A DNA stretch of 64,000 bases, taken from NCBI RefSeq assembly GCF_000190735.1, contig NC_015177.1:2232001-2296000 (forward strand), given 5' to 3'. Both the position numbers and the translations under genes were made by a program. The notes below the pieces were generated by a model, which had not been told where the DNA came from, made no database searches, and saw only the letters and a list, made by a program, of their open reading frames with translations. Below, piece after piece: positions 27,103 to 36,433 of the stretch (position 1 is the first letter of the stretch; each line of letters starts with the position of its first letter). This DNA comes from Pseudopedobacter saltans DSM 12145 (lineage in GTDB: Bacteria > Bacteroidota > Bacteroidia > Sphingobacteriales > Sphingobacteriaceae).

Positions 27103-28203
27103 TTAGATTGAAGGTTCTTGCTGGCTTAAGCAGTGAAAGCTTCCCAACCCCCATATAATGTCTGTTGAATCAATACCAACTACTTCCCTATCTGGATGAT
27201 ACTCGGCAATTATATCTAAAGCTTTCTGGTCTTTATCGCATCTGTAGGTAGGTACAATAACGTGTCCGTTACTGATATAATAATTTGCATATGAAGCCGG
27301 TAATCTGCAATCATCGTAAATTACCGGATCTGGCATAGGCAATTCTACTATATTAAGTTGCTTACCATTTAAAAGACGCATTTCCTGCAATTCTCTTAAA
27401 TTAGTTTGTAAAAGCTCATAATTTTCATCGTTCTTATTTTCTTCTATAACAGTTAGCACAGTATCTTCATTCACAAAACGTATGGTATCGTCTATATGTC
27501 CGTCTGTATCATCGCCGACAATGCCATCACTAACCCAAAGAATCTGCTCCGTTCCGTAAAAGTCTCTGAGATATTTTTCTACCTGATCCTGATTAAGGTG
27601 CGCATTTCTATTTTCATTCAATAAACAGCTTCTGGATGTCAGAATAGTTCCGGCACCGTTAAATTCAACCGATCCGCCTTCCATAATAATTCCCGGATTA
27701 AAAACAGGAATATTAAAATGCTGACCAATTTTAGTGGGAATAACGTCGTCCAAATCGAAAGGCGGATATTTGCCTCCCCAGGCATTAAATCCCCAGTCTA
27801 CAATTACCTTTTTAATTTCTGCATTGGGATTGATTAAAAACGCCGGCCCATGGTCTCTGCACCAGGCATCATTTGTGGGATGAAAGAAGAATTCGACCTT
27901 AGACAAATCTGCTCCCGCCGCTTCTATGTGTTTTAAAGCAAATGCCTTCATTTGTTCATCACGCACATTTATTCTTACTTTCTCTGTTAAAGACAAGTAT
28001 TTGATAAATTCTGCGTAAGGCTTGTATATTGTATCAATTTTACCAGGCCAGCTAGCTTCCTTGTGTGGCCAACTTAACCATGTAGCCTCATGTTTAGCCC
28101 ACTCTGGAGGAAAGTGATAACCTAATTGTTTTGGAGATTGAAGTCCGAAGTCCGAGGTCCGGAGCCCAGAGTCTGACGATGATAAGCTATTATTATCTGA
28201 CAT
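27103..28203 (-). CDS. aguA: Agmatine deiminase
   Basis: A 366-residue member of the agmatine / peptidyl-arginine deiminase family, which turns agmatine into N-carbamoylputrescine and ammonia. The EWAKHEATWLSWPH start of the fold, the GDDTDGHIDDTIRFV catalytic Asp/His block, GIIMEGGSVEFNG and the C-terminal GSFHCLSQQEPS with the catalytic Cys are all present. The N-terminus is odd: about 25 residues precede the conserved start, and part of them (SGLRTSDFGLQS) is coded by a heptamer repeat. No internal start codon precedes the conserved block. Its ATG follows the upstream gene's stop by one base, and aguB lies beyond that gene. Confidence 0.95.
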   Translation of the reverse strand: MSDNNSLSSSDSGLRTSDFGLQSPKQLGYHFPPEWAKHEATWLSWPHKEASWPGKIDTIYKPYAEFIKYLSLTEKVRINVRDEQMKAFALKHIEAAGADLSKVEFFFHPTNDAWCRDHGPAFLINPNAEIKKVIVDWGFNAWGGKYPPFDLDDVIPTKIGQHFNIPVFNPGIIMEGGSVEFNGAGTILTSRSCLLNENRNAHLNQDQVEKYLRDFYGTEQILWVSDGIVGDDTDGHIDDTIRFVNEDTVLTVIEENKNDENYELLQTNLRELQEMRLLNGKQLNIVELPMPDPVIYDDCRLPASYANYYISNGHVIVPTYRCDKDQKALDIIAEYHPDREVVGIDSTDIIWGLGSFHCLSQQEPSI

Positions 28204-28615
28204 GTTATTTTAATGATTTTTTTAATGCGATTAACATAAAATGTATTCCCTCGCATTGCTTATAAATAGCATCAAATGTATCTTGATGCATTATACTCCT
28301 TTTTATTGCTAAATGTAAGCATCCTACTACTTCTATATTTGATCGAATGGAATAAGTAAGAAATCTGGAAAACTCTGCATTCGATTGACCAGTACTCCCT
28401 TCCGCAATATTGAGAGAAACGGAATCTGCTGCGCGTTTCAATTGAGATGCCAATACATAAAGTTCTTCTTTAGGAAAATCTTTAGTAGCTAAGTCCACCG
28501 ATACAGCTAAATCAATTGCTTGTTGCCAGACCTTTAAACTTTCAAACTTAAATGCCATTCTATAGTAAGATTTTAGATCTTAAGACTTCCGTCCTCAGTC
28601 TTCCGACTTCGGACT
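28142..28615. repeat. Inverted heptamer-repeat arms flanking a four-helix-bundle gene
   Basis: The two ends carry the perfect 11-bp inverted repeat AGTCCGAAGTC (28142-28152) / GACTTCGGACT (28605-28615), each extended inward by imperfect 7-bp phased copies (AAGTCCG, AGGTCCG and GAGTCTG on the left; CCGACTT, CAGTCTT and AGACTTC on the right). The 474 bp between the outer ends contains just the four-helix-bundle gene. The left arm lies inside the aguA coding region and the right arm starts two bases from the aguB stop. Confidence 0.6.
28205..28558 (-). CDS. Four-helix-bundle protein (23S rRNA IVP family)
   Basis: A 117-residue all-helical protein of the four-helix-bundle / 23S rRNA intervening-sequence (S23) family. 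Hallmarks are FESLKVWQQAIDLAVSV at the start, ASQLKRAADSVSLNIAEGS in the second helix, EFSRFLTYSIRSNIEVVGCL in the third and a C-terminal helix. Relatives include the Avd accessory protein of diversity-generating retroelements, but no reverse transcriptase is near. It lies between aguB and aguA on the same strand, with TAA-C-ATG spacing to aguA, and is bracketed by inverted heptamer repeats. The function is unknown. Confidence 0.88.
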   Translation of the reverse strand: MAFKFESLKVWQQAIDLAVSVDLATKDFPKEELYVLASQLKRAADSVSLNIAEGSTGQSNAEFSRFLTYSIRSNIEVVGCLHLAIKRSIMHQDTFDAIYKQCEGIHFMLIALKKSLK

Positions 28616-28617
28616 AA

Positions 28618-29496
28618 TTATTCTTCATCAATAAATCTCTTCGTAATAGGCTGATAAGAATCTATACGGCGATCCCTTAAGAAAGGCCAGTGTTTACGGA
28701 AAAAATCAGATTCTGACAGATCTAAATCTACAACTTTAATTTCTTCATTATCATGAGAAGCTAAGTATAATAATTTTCCTTGAGCATTTGTTGCAAAACT
28801 ACCTCCCCAGAACTTCATTGCACCGTCTTGTTCAAAGCCTACGCGGTTTACACTTACTACTGGAACGCCATTAGCAACCGCATGCGAACGTTGAATAGTC
28901 TGCCATGCATTATATTGATCCTTATTAGTTTCCTCATCCTGATCTGTGGCCCAACCTATTGCCGTTGGATAAAATAAAATCTCGGCCCCCATTAAAGCGG
29001 TGATACGGGAAGCCTCAGGATACCATTGGTCCCAACAGATTAATACGCCTATTTTCGCGAATTTGGTTTGGAAAACTTTATAACCTAAATCTCCGGGTGT
29101 AAAATAGAATTTCTCGTAGAAAGCAGGATCGTCAGGAATATGCATTTTTCTATATTTCCCCAGATAGCTTCCATCTGCATCTAATATCGCTGTAGTATTG
29201 TGATATAGACCTTGCGCTCTCTTCTCGAAAAGAGAAGCAATAATTACTACTCCTAATTCCTTAGCGACAGCACTTAATGCATCGGTAGATGGACCCGGGA
29301 TGGATTCTGCTAAATCGAAATTTGCGTAATCTTCCACATCACAGAAATATAATGATGTAAAAAGTTCTTGCAAACATATAATTTGTGCACCTTTCGAAGC
29401 GGCAACTCTAATGCTTTCAATAGCTTTCTGCAAATTCTCTGCTTTGTTAGCCGTACAAGTGTTTTGTACCAGGCCTACCTTAACATTTTTCCCCAT
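28618..29496 (-). CDS. aguB: N-carbamoylputrescine amidase
   Basis: A 292-residue cytoplasmic nitrilase-superfamily amidohydrolase that converts N-carbamoylputrescine to putrescine, CO2 and ammonia. The catalytic triad is readable: Glu in ICLQELFTSLYFC, Lys in YRKMHIPDDP and Cys in IGVLICWDQWYPE. The PTAIGWATDQDEE region and the RRIDSYQPI end are typical of AguB. It sits upstream of aguA, separated by the four-helix-bundle gene, so the last two steps of the agmatine route to putrescine are encoded here. Confidence 0.95.
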   Translation of the reverse strand: MGKNVKVGLVQNTCTANKAENLQKAIESIRVAASKGAQIICLQELFTSLYFCDVEDYANFDLAESIPGPSTDALSAVAKELGVVIIASLFEKRAQGLYHNTTAILDADGSYLGKYRKMHIPDDPAFYEKFYFTPGDLGYKVFQTKFAKIGVLICWDQWYPEASRITALMGAEILFYPTAIGWATDQDEETNKDQYNAWQTIQRSHAVANGVPVVSVNRVGFEQDGAMKFWGGSFATNAQGKLLYLASHDNEEIKVVDLDLSESDFFRKHWPFLRDRRIDSYQPITKRFIDEE

Positions 29497-29523
29497 TTGA
29501 GTATTCTAATTAAAAATGAGCTG

Positions 29524-29531
29524 CAAAATTA
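29524..29531 (-). promoter_or_regulatory. -7 promoter box before aguB
   Basis: On the minus strand TAATTTTG matches TAnnTTTG and lies 27 bp upstream of the aguB start, a plausible start for an aguB/four-helix/aguA transcript. No -33 element is evident. Confidence 0.4.
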
Positions 29532-29678
29532 ATATAATAAAACATTATAGCCGTCATTTGTTCATCAGAATGTGATTTCCCTCATCTGTTATTTTTATGC
29601 ACAGATTCTTGTAAAAGAGAAAGTCATTCTTTAACTTGAATAAAATTTAACTCTTTATAAACCAATATTTTCCCGTTT

Positions 29679-31886
29679 ATGGACTTCTTACAAAACAATT
29701 TAATCTACATCATCCCTGTTCTAGGACTAATAGGTATCCTTGTTATGGTATCCAAAACTATCTGGATTAACAAACAACCAACTGGAGACGATAACATGAA
29801 CAGGCTCGCCGGCTATATTGCCGATGGCGCTATGGCATTTTTAAAAGCGGAATGGAAAATATTATCCTACTTTGCAATTATTGCCGCTATTATCCTGGCT
29901 TATTCCGGTACGCTGGTAGGTACCTCCAGTCCCCTTATTGCTATTTCCTTTATCATAGGGGCAATAACATCTGCTTTTGCAGGATATATTGGAATGAATA
30001 TAGCCACGAAATCCAATGTAAGGACAACACAAGCCGCTCGTTCAAGTCTGGCTAAAGCTTTACAGGTATCCTTTACTGGTGGTAGCGTAATGGGATTAGG
30101 AGTCGCCGGATTAGCTATTTTAGGGCTAGGATCGCTTTTTATTGTATTTTATGTTCTGTTTGTTACCAGTCAGGGTGCCAGTGTAAACGGAAAAGAAATG
30201 GAAACCGCACTGGAAGTATTAGCCGGTTTCTCCTTAGGCGCCGAATCTATTGCCTTATTTGCTCGTGTTGGCGGTGGTATCTACACGAAAGCCGCAGATG
30301 TCGGGGCTGATTTGGTTGGAAAAGTAGAAGCTGGTATTCCGGAAGATGACGTAAGAAATCCAGCGACTATAGCTGATAATGTTGGTGACAATGTAGGAGA
30401 CGTTGCCGGCATGGGTGCCGATTTATTTGGCTCTTATGTTGCAACAATTCTTGCTACAATGGTTCTGGGTCGCGAAATTGTTTCCCTTGATAATTTTGGA
30501 GGTATCGCTCCGATTTTATTACCAATGTTAATTGCAGGTTTGGGATTATTATTCTCCATAATAGGTACGCTATTCGTAAAAATCAAAAATGAAACCGACA
30601 GTGTTCAGGCTGCACTTAACCTCGGAAACTGGTCGTCTATTATTTTAACTGCTATCGCTTCATTCTTTGCCGTAAAATGGTTATTACCTCAGTCTATGTC
30701 TATTAGAGGTTACGATTTTACATCCACTGACGTTTTCTTATCGATAATTGTCGGATTAATTGTTGGTGCTTTAATGAGTATAATCACAGAATATTATACT
30801 TCGATAGGAAAAAGACCTGTTCAGTCTATTATCAGACAATCCTCTACCGGACATGCAACAAATGTTATTGGGGGTTTAGCTGTTGGAATGGAGTCAACTA
30901 TGCTTCCGATGATTGTTCTTGCAGGAGGGATTTACGGATCCTATCATTTTGCCGGTCTTTATGGAGTTTCTATTGCTGCAGCGGGAATGATGGCTACCAC
31001 CGCAATGCAATTGGCTATAGATGCATTTGGTCCAATAGCAGATAACGCCGGCGGTATTGCTGAAATGAGTCAGCTTCCGGATGAAGTTCGTGGAAGAACA
31101 GATAATTTGGATGCTGTTGGCAATACAACTGCCGCTACGGGAAAAGGATTTGCTATTGCATCTGCAGCCTTAACCTCACTGGCTCTTTTTGCTGCTTTTG
31201 TAGGCGTTGCAGGGATAGACAGAATTGATATTTATAAAGCCGACGTTTTGGCCGGCTTATTTGTTGGTGGAATGATTCCATTCATATTTTCATCTCTATG
31301 TATTTCTGCTGTGGGAAGAGCCGCTATGGATATGGTCAATGAAGTCAGACGTCAATTTAGGGAGATTCCCGGTATTATGGAATATAAAGCCAGACCTGAG
31401 TACGAAAAATGCGTTGCCATTTCAACACAAGCATCTATTAGAGAAATGATGTTACCTGGAGCTATTGCTTTAATTACACCTGTGGTTGTAGGGTTTATAT
31501 TTGGCCCCGAAGTTTTAGGAGGTCTTTTAGCAGGAGTTACAGTATCCGGTGTGCTAATGGGAATGTTCCAATCAAACGCTGGCGGAGCCTGGGATAACGC
31601 TAAAAAATCATTTGAAAAAGGGGTTGTTATTGATGGAGAAACACATTATAAAAAATCAGAGCCTCACAAGGCTTCTGTAACAGGAGATACAGTTGGCGAT
31701 CCTTTTAAAGACACTTCTGGTCCCTCAATGAATATTTTGATTAAATTAATGTCTATTGTATCATTGATTATCGCTCCGCATATTGCTGTTACAGACCATA
31801 AATTGGCAAAGCATGTTGACGAACCCCTAGTAAAAACAGAAATACGTTTAAATTATAACAATTCATCTGTTAAGGAGAACAAATAA
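29679..31886 (+). CDS. hppA: K+-dependent membrane-bound pyrophosphatase (ion pump)
   Basis: A 735-residue polytopic inner-membrane protein that couples PPi hydrolysis to Na+ and/or H+ export. The PPi site is visible from residue 207 on ([20 protein letters not shown] followed by [18 protein letters not shown]), as are the C-terminal Asp-rich loops ([16 protein letters not shown]). Residues 481-486 read GNTTAA; in this family Ala after GNTT marks the K+-dependent class, while Lys marks the K+-independent one. It lies alone, followed by a symporter gene on the same strand. Confidence 0.96.
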   Translation: MDFLQNNLIYIIPVLGLIGILVMVSKTIWINKQPTGDDNMNRLAGYIADGAMAFLKAEWKILSYFAIIAAIILAYSGTLVGTSSPLIAISFIIGAITSAFAGYIGMNIATKSNVRTTQAARSSLAKALQVSFTGGSVMGLGVAGLAILGLGSLFIVFYVLFVTSQGASVNGKEMETALEVLAGFSLGAESIALFARVGGGIYTKAADVGADLVGKVEAGIPEDDVRNPATIADNVGDNVGDVAGMGADLFGSYVATILATMVLGREIVSLDNFGGIAPILLPMLIAGLGLLFSIIGTLFVKIKNETDSVQAALNLGNWSSIILTAIASFFAVKWLLPQSMSIRGYDFTSTDVFLSIIVGLIVGALMSIITEYYTSIGKRPVQSIIRQSSTGHATNVIGGLAVGMESTMLPMIVLAGGIYGSYHFAGLYGVSIAAAGMMATTAMQLAIDAFGPIADNAGGIAEMSQLPDEVRGRTDNLDAVGNTTAATGKGFAIASAALTSLALFAAFVGVAGIDRIDIYKADVLAGLFVGGMIPFIFSSLCISAVGRAAMDMVNEVRRQFREIPGIMEYKARPEYEKCVAISTQASIREMMLPGAIALITPVVVGFIFGPEVLGGLLAGVTVSGVLMGMFQSNAGGAWDNAKKSFEKGVVIDGETHYKKSEPHKASVTGDTVGDPFKDTSGPSMNILIKLMSIVSLIIAPHIAVTDHKLAKHVDEPLVKTEIRLNYNNSSVKENK

Positions 31887-31918
31887 TCGTTTTGTAACAG
31901 GAATTTTTAAAAGAATCC

Positions 31919-31952
31919 ACAAAGAGCGCAGAGAAAAACTGACGCTCTTTGT
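31919..31952 (+). terminator. Hairpin after hppA
   Basis: A 10-bp perfect stem, ACAAAGAGCG (31919-31928) with CGCTCTTTGT (31943-31952), around a 14-nt loop, 33 bp after the stop. It lacks a T tail, and the sequence resembles the ACAAAGAGCGCAGAG-type intergenic repeats of the phylum, so either role is possible. Confidence 0.35.
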
Positions 31953-32169
31953 ATTAGATAACAGGCCGTTCCTTATATTTTAATAATGGCATGTAACTCA
32001 AAACCATCTCTTTAAAATATTAAGATTAAAAACAGACTACTGTGATAAGCCGTCTCCAGGCTATCGTTAAGGATCATAAGAGTTCAGAGATCTGTATTTT
32101 TTTAAAAAGACGATATATCTTTTTGAAAAATTATATAAAACTGTATTTTCGGGGTAAATTAACCGTTAT

Positions 32170-33453
32170 ATGCACTCAATAGATACGCCAAGCCCTAAAA
32201 AACCCAAAAAATTTTATCAAATTCTTTATGTACAAGTATTAATAGCGATTGCCATTGGTATTTCATTAGGGTATTTTTATCCGGAAACAGGTGAAATGAT
32301 GAAGCCCTTTGGTGATGGATTCATTCATCTTGTCAAGATGATTATTGCTCCTGTAATATTTATCACGGTATCGATGGGAATAGCAGGAATGAACGATTTG
32401 AAAAGTGTGGGCAGAGTTGCGGGCAAATCTTTCGCTTATTTTCTTACTTTCTCTACACTGGCCTTAATCGTTGGTCTCTTCGTCAGTAACATTGTACAAC
32501 CTGGAAAAGGTTTAAATATAGATCCTACTACACTTGATAAAAATCAGGTTACCCATTTTATTTCTGAAGCAGAACACTCTTCTCTTTTGAGTTTTGTTAT
32601 GAATGTTATTCCGAAAACACTCATAAGTCCCTTAAGCGGTGACAATATTCTTCAGGTATTATTTGCTGCAATACTATTTGGAGTTGGATTGGCCCGAACG
32701 TCAGAAAAAAGTAAACCTGTTATTGATTTTTTTCAGGCCCTGTCTTATCCAGTATTTAAAATAGTCGAGCTACTAATGAAGTTGGCTCCTCTGGGTGCTT
32801 TTGGTGCAATGGCTTTTACCATTGGAAAATACGGTATAAGTGCAGTAGTTAACCTTGCCTATCTTGTTCTTACTTTTTACTTCACTTCGATATTATTTGT
32901 TGTTTTGATATTGGGGGCTGTAGCCAGGTACAACGGTTTCAGCATATTCAAATTACTAAACTATATCAAAGACGAGCTACTATTAGTTTTAGGTACCAGT
33001 TCTTCCGAAGCGGCATTACCTTCGTTAATGCAAAAAATGGAAAATGTAGGTTGTTCTAAAAGTGTGGTGGGATTGGTAATTCCTACCGGATACTCATTTA
33101 ATCTTGACGGAACAAATATCTATATGACCATGGCAGCCTTATTTATTGCTCAGGCTTGTAATATAGAACTTAACATTCAGCAGCAAGTCGTTCTTTTATT
33201 GGTAGCTATGCTGAGCTCCAAAGGAGCAGCGGGTGTTACTGGTGCCGGATTCATAACTCTTGCTGCTACTTTGGCTGTAGTGCCAGAAGTTCCGATAGCA
33301 GGTATGACACTTATTCTTGGAGTAGATCGATTTATGTCTGAATGTCGGGCATTAACAAATTTAGCAGGAAATGCAGTGGCTACTGTTGTTGTGGCTAAAT
33401 GGGAAGGACAGTTAGATAAAGAGAAGTTAGACGAGTCATTAAATAGGAGATAA
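32170..33453 (+). CDS. Dicarboxylate/amino acid:cation symporter (DctA/GltP-like)
   Basis: A 427-residue inner-membrane transporter of the DAACS family, importing C4-dicarboxylates or acidic amino acids with Na+ or H+. Signature stretches are the serine-rich re-entrant loop [49 protein letters not shown] and [16 protein letters not shown]. About eight membrane helices are evident. The substrate cannot be settled from these motifs alone. The next gene starts 30 bp downstream but has its own promoter box. Confidence 0.92.
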   Translation: MHSIDTPSPKKPKKFYQILYVQVLIAIAIGISLGYFYPETGEMMKPFGDGFIHLVKMIIAPVIFITVSMGIAGMNDLKSVGRVAGKSFAYFLTFSTLALIVGLFVSNIVQPGKGLNIDPTTLDKNQVTHFISEAEHSSLLSFVMNVIPKTLISPLSGDNILQVLFAAILFGVGLARTSEKSKPVIDFFQALSYPVFKIVELLMKLAPLGAFGAMAFTIGKYGISAVVNLAYLVLTFYFTSILFVVLILGAVARYNGFSIFKLLNYIKDELLLVLGTSSSEAALPSLMQKMENVGCSKSVVGLVIPTGYSFNLDGTNIYMTMAALFIAQACNIELNIQQQVVLLLVAMLSSKGAAGVTGAGFITLAATLAVVPEVPIAGMTLILGVDRFMSECRALTNLAGNAVATVVVAKWEGQLDKEKLDESLNRR

Positions 33454-33468
33454 AAACACTTAAATTCC

Positions 33469-33476
33469 TATTTTTG
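33469..33476 (+). promoter_or_regulatory. -7 promoter box immediately before the pseudouridine synthase gene
   Basis: TATTTTTG, an exact TAnnTTTG box, ends seven bases before the ATG at 33484, the same spacing as at cmk. It implies a leaderless or nearly leaderless transcript. Confidence 0.5.
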
Positions 33477-33483
33477 TAACTAC

Positions 33484-34170
33484 ATGCTAGAAATCATATA
33501 TCGGGACGAACATATTGTTGCTGTAAATAAACCTCACGGATTATTAGTTCATCAATCTCCTATAGCGCGCGACGCCGAAGAATTCGCATTACAGATTTTA
33601 CGAGATCAGATTGGACAAACAGTATGGCCTTGTCATAGGCTGGACAGAAAAACCGGAGGTTTACTTTTATTTGCTTTAGATAAAGAAACGGAAATAAATC
33701 TTCAGACTCAGTTTCAAAATGGCTTAGTCCAGAAAAAATATCTTGCGATCGTTAGAGGCCATACTATGGAAAGGATGACCATAGATTATCCTATAGCCAA
33801 AGACGATGGCAAATTACAAGATGCAGTAACTCATTTCAGAACATTATCCTTGACAGAAATCGACCTGCCTTTTGGAAAACATGCTACTTCCCGTTACGCT
33901 CTTATAGAAGCAATACCCGAAACGGGGAGAATGCACCAACTAAGACGTCATTTTGCCCACATCCTTCATCCTATTATCGGCGATCGTCCTCATGGCTGTA
34001 ATAAACAAAATAAACTCTTCAAAGAAAAATGGCAAATGGATACTATGATGCTTCATGCATCTGAACTTAGCTTTGAACATCCTTTCACAAAAAAGAAAAT
34101 TCATTTGCAAGCTATACCCCAGTCAGAATTTTCAAGAACACTACAGCTACTCAAATTCGAAATCCCATAA
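33484..34170 (+). CDS. RluA/TruC-type pseudouridine synthase
   Basis: A 228-residue cytoplasmic RNA-modifying enzyme. The catalytic Asp54 lies in HRLDRKTGGLLLFAL, the defining motif of the RluA/TruC clade. The fold opens with IIYRDEHIVAVNKPHGLLVH and ends with GRMHQLRRHFAHI, as in TruC (tRNA pseudouridine-65 synthase). There is no N-terminal S4 domain, which again fits TruC. The exact RNA target is inferred from length and pattern only. Confidence 0.9.
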   Translation: MLEIIYRDEHIVAVNKPHGLLVHQSPIARDAEEFALQILRDQIGQTVWPCHRLDRKTGGLLLFALDKETEINLQTQFQNGLVQKKYLAIVRGHTMERMTIDYPIAKDDGKLQDAVTHFRTLSLTEIDLPFGKHATSRYALIEAIPETGRMHQLRRHFAHILHPIIGDRPHGCNKQNKLFKEKWQMDTMMLHASELSFEHPFTKKKIHLQAIPQSEFSRTLQLLKFEIP

Positions 34171-34252
34171 CATTAATTGTTAGAAAATTGTAAAAAAAAT
34201 ATCATAAATTGGTTTTTGATTTTATCTTAGATAAGATATTGAGGAATCATTT

Positions 34253-35701
34253 ATGTTTTATAAAAAATCAATCGATCAGTTAAGAGCCGAATGCAGCGGT
34301 GAGGGGGAATTAAAAAGGACCCTTTCCGCAGCCAACCTTATTTCCTTAGGAATCGGAGCCATTATTGGAGCCGGAATATTTACATTAACCGGAACAGCCG
34401 CGGCTTTACATGCTGGACCAGCAGTAGTATTATCATTTTTACTGGCCGGACTTGCCTGTGCGCTCGCCGGACTCTGTTATTCGGAATTTGCATCAATGAT
34501 TCCAGTTGCAGGTTCAGCCTATACGTACGCATATGCAACAATGGGTGAATTTGTCGCATGGATTATTGGCTGGGACTTAATATTAGAGTATTTGTTTGCC
34601 GCATCAACCGTTTCTGTAAGCTGGTCCGGATATGTTGTCAGCTTTCTCAAAGACTTCGGGATACAAATCCCTCCTCACATTGCTCAATCCCCTTTCAATT
34701 ATGACTCTTCAACAGGTGTATTCACCGCGACCGGGGCAATAATAAATTTACCAGCAATGTTCATTGTGGCTCTTGTGACCGTTTTGCTTACTATCGGTAT
34801 AAAAGAATCCACTAAATTTAATAACATCATCGTTGTCGTTAAGCTACTCGTTATTTTCCTTTTCATTGGATTTGGTATTTCTTACATCAAGCCCGAGAAT
34901 CTTACTCCGTTTATTCCAGAAAATACGGGTCCCGGTGCCTTTGGATTCGACGGAATTTTGCGTGGAGCAGGTATTATTTTCTTTGCTTATATTGGATTTG
35001 ATGCTGTTTCCACAGCAGCTCAGGAAACTAAAAATCCACAAAAAGATATGCCCAAAGGTATTTTAGGTTCTCTCTTTCTATGTACAATAATATATGTACT
35101 GGTTGGATGGGTTATGACAGGGATGGTACATTATAGTAATTTAGATGTCCCAGATCCGGTTGCAGTAGCTGTCAATTCTGCTGGAGAAGATTTATTTTGG
35201 TTGAGATTTCCTATTAAGATTGGCGCAATAGCAGGATTGAGTTCTGTTGTTCTTGTAATGTTAATGGGTCAACCCCGGGTTTTTTATTCTATGTCTAAGG
35301 ACGGATTGCTACCAAGCTCTTTTGCTAAAGTGCATCCAAAATTTAAGACTCCTTATGTAACTACTATTATTACCGGTTTTGTAGCAATGATTATTGGAGG
35401 ATTAGCTCCAATAAATCTTCTTGGAGAACTTGTTTCTATAGGAACATTACTAGCCTTTGCTATTGTTTGCGGTGGTATATTGGTACTACGTTACACCCAT
35501 CCGGAAATACCCAGAACATTCAAAACACCATTATTCCCATATATCCCTATTTTAGGTATCTTGGTTTGTCTTTATCTCATGTACGGACTACCTTGGCATA
35601 CCTGGGAGCGTTTAATCATCTGGATGGCAATAGGTATAATTATTTATTTTTTCTATAGCAGAAAACATTCTAAAATAAGAAATAGTATAACCAATAAATA
35701 A
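34253..35701 (+). CDS. APC-superfamily amino acid permease
   Basis: A 482-residue inner-membrane transporter with about 12 membrane helices and the substrate-site signature LGIGAIIGAGIFTLTGTAA in the first helix. The layout resembles the cationic amino acid transporter (CAT/YfnA-like) group: GLCYSEFASMIPVAGSAYTY, then FFAYIGFDAVSTAAQETKNP and MGQPRVFYSMSKDGLLP. The substrate is not fixed by these motifs. It starts 82 bp after the pseudouridine synthase gene and ends at a strong terminator. Confidence 0.93.
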   Translation: MFYKKSIDQLRAECSGEGELKRTLSAANLISLGIGAIIGAGIFTLTGTAAALHAGPAVVLSFLLAGLACALAGLCYSEFASMIPVAGSAYTYAYATMGEFVAWIIGWDLILEYLFAASTVSVSWSGYVVSFLKDFGIQIPPHIAQSPFNYDSSTGVFTATGAIINLPAMFIVALVTVLLTIGIKESTKFNNIIVVVKLLVIFLFIGFGISYIKPENLTPFIPENTGPGAFGFDGILRGAGIIFFAYIGFDAVSTAAQETKNPQKDMPKGILGSLFLCTIIYVLVGWVMTGMVHYSNLDVPDPVAVAVNSAGEDLFWLRFPIKIGAIAGLSSVVLVMLMGQPRVFYSMSKDGLLPSSFAKVHPKFKTPYVTTIITGFVAMIIGGLAPINLLGELVSIGTLLAFAIVCGGILVLRYTHPEIPRTFKTPLFPYIPILGILVCLYLMYGLPWHTWERLIIWMAIGIIIYFFYSRKHSKIRNSITNK

Positions 35702-35723
35702 CCTGCATTTTTTTCAACAGAAG

Positions 35724-35754
35724 AAGCCAAAGGTTAAATCCTTTGGCTTTTTTA
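35724..35754 (+). terminator. Rho-independent terminator after amino acid permease
   Basis: Stem AAGCCAAAGG (35724-35733) with CCTTTGGCTT (35740-35749), 6-nt loop, followed by a T run. It is 22 bp past the stop codon and 29 bp before the next start. Confidence 0.85.
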
Positions 35755-35782
35755 TTTGTTATCTTTATAAAAAACTATTCTT

Positions 35783-36355
35783 ATGGCTGGATTTTTCAAC
35801 TTTAATGAGATTTTATCCGTTACGATGATTCTATTTGCCATAATAGATATTCTCGGATCAATACCCGTAATTATCGAGTTAAGGAAAAAAGCCGGGCATA
35901 TTCAATCCGAAAAAGCCAGCATAGTTTCACTTGTTATTATGATTTCCTTTCTTTTTGTAGGGGAAGAAATGCTAAAGATAATTGGGTTGGATATCTCGTC
36001 ATTTGCAATAGCAGGGTCTCTGGTGATATTTTTTATAGCCATGGAAATGGTGTTAGGCATTAATTTTTTTAAAGAAGATATCCCTGAAACTGTCTCTATT
36101 GTTCCACTGGCTTTTCCTTTGATTGCAGGAGCGGGCTCGCTAACTACTCTCCTTTCTCTGCGGGCAGAATATCAACTGCAAAACATCATGATTGGCATTA
36201 TCGTAAATATGCTATTCGTTTATACTGTATTAAAAAATACAGAAAAACTGGAACGTATGCTAGGTGTAGTAGGTTTACAGGTTCTAAGAAAAGCATTTGG
36301 AGTAATTCTTTTAGCTATAGCTATAAAACTGTTTAGAAGTAATACCGGACTGTAG
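35783..36355 (+). CDS. MarC family integral membrane protein
   Basis: A 190-residue protein with about six membrane segments, fitting the MarC/YchE/YhgN family. Typical elements are ATG-proximal FNEILSVTMILFAIIDILGS, the central FFIAMEMVLGINFF and the PLAFPLIAGAGSLTTLLSL loop. The biochemical role of MarC proteins is not established, despite an early link to multidrug resistance. It is read alone from its own promoter region after the permease terminator. Confidence 0.85.
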   Translation: MAGFFNFNEILSVTMILFAIIDILGSIPVIIELRKKAGHIQSEKASIVSLVIMISFLFVGEEMLKIIGLDISSFAIAGSLVIFFIAMEMVLGINFFKEDIPETVSIVPLAFPLIAGAGSLTTLLSLRAEYQLQNIMIGIIVNMLFVYTVLKNTEKLERMLGVVGLQVLRKAFGVILLAIAIKLFRSNTGL

Positions 36356-36433
36356 CTTAAAAGCATCTATTATATGTTGTAGCAATAGATTATAATATAG
36401 CGTATTATTCAAATACTACAATATGCATAACTT

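Noticed and set aside
28205-28558. Part of a diversity-generating retroelement (Avd-like gene)
   Set aside because: The protein fold is related to Avd, but no reverse transcriptase, template repeat or variable repeat is present nearby.
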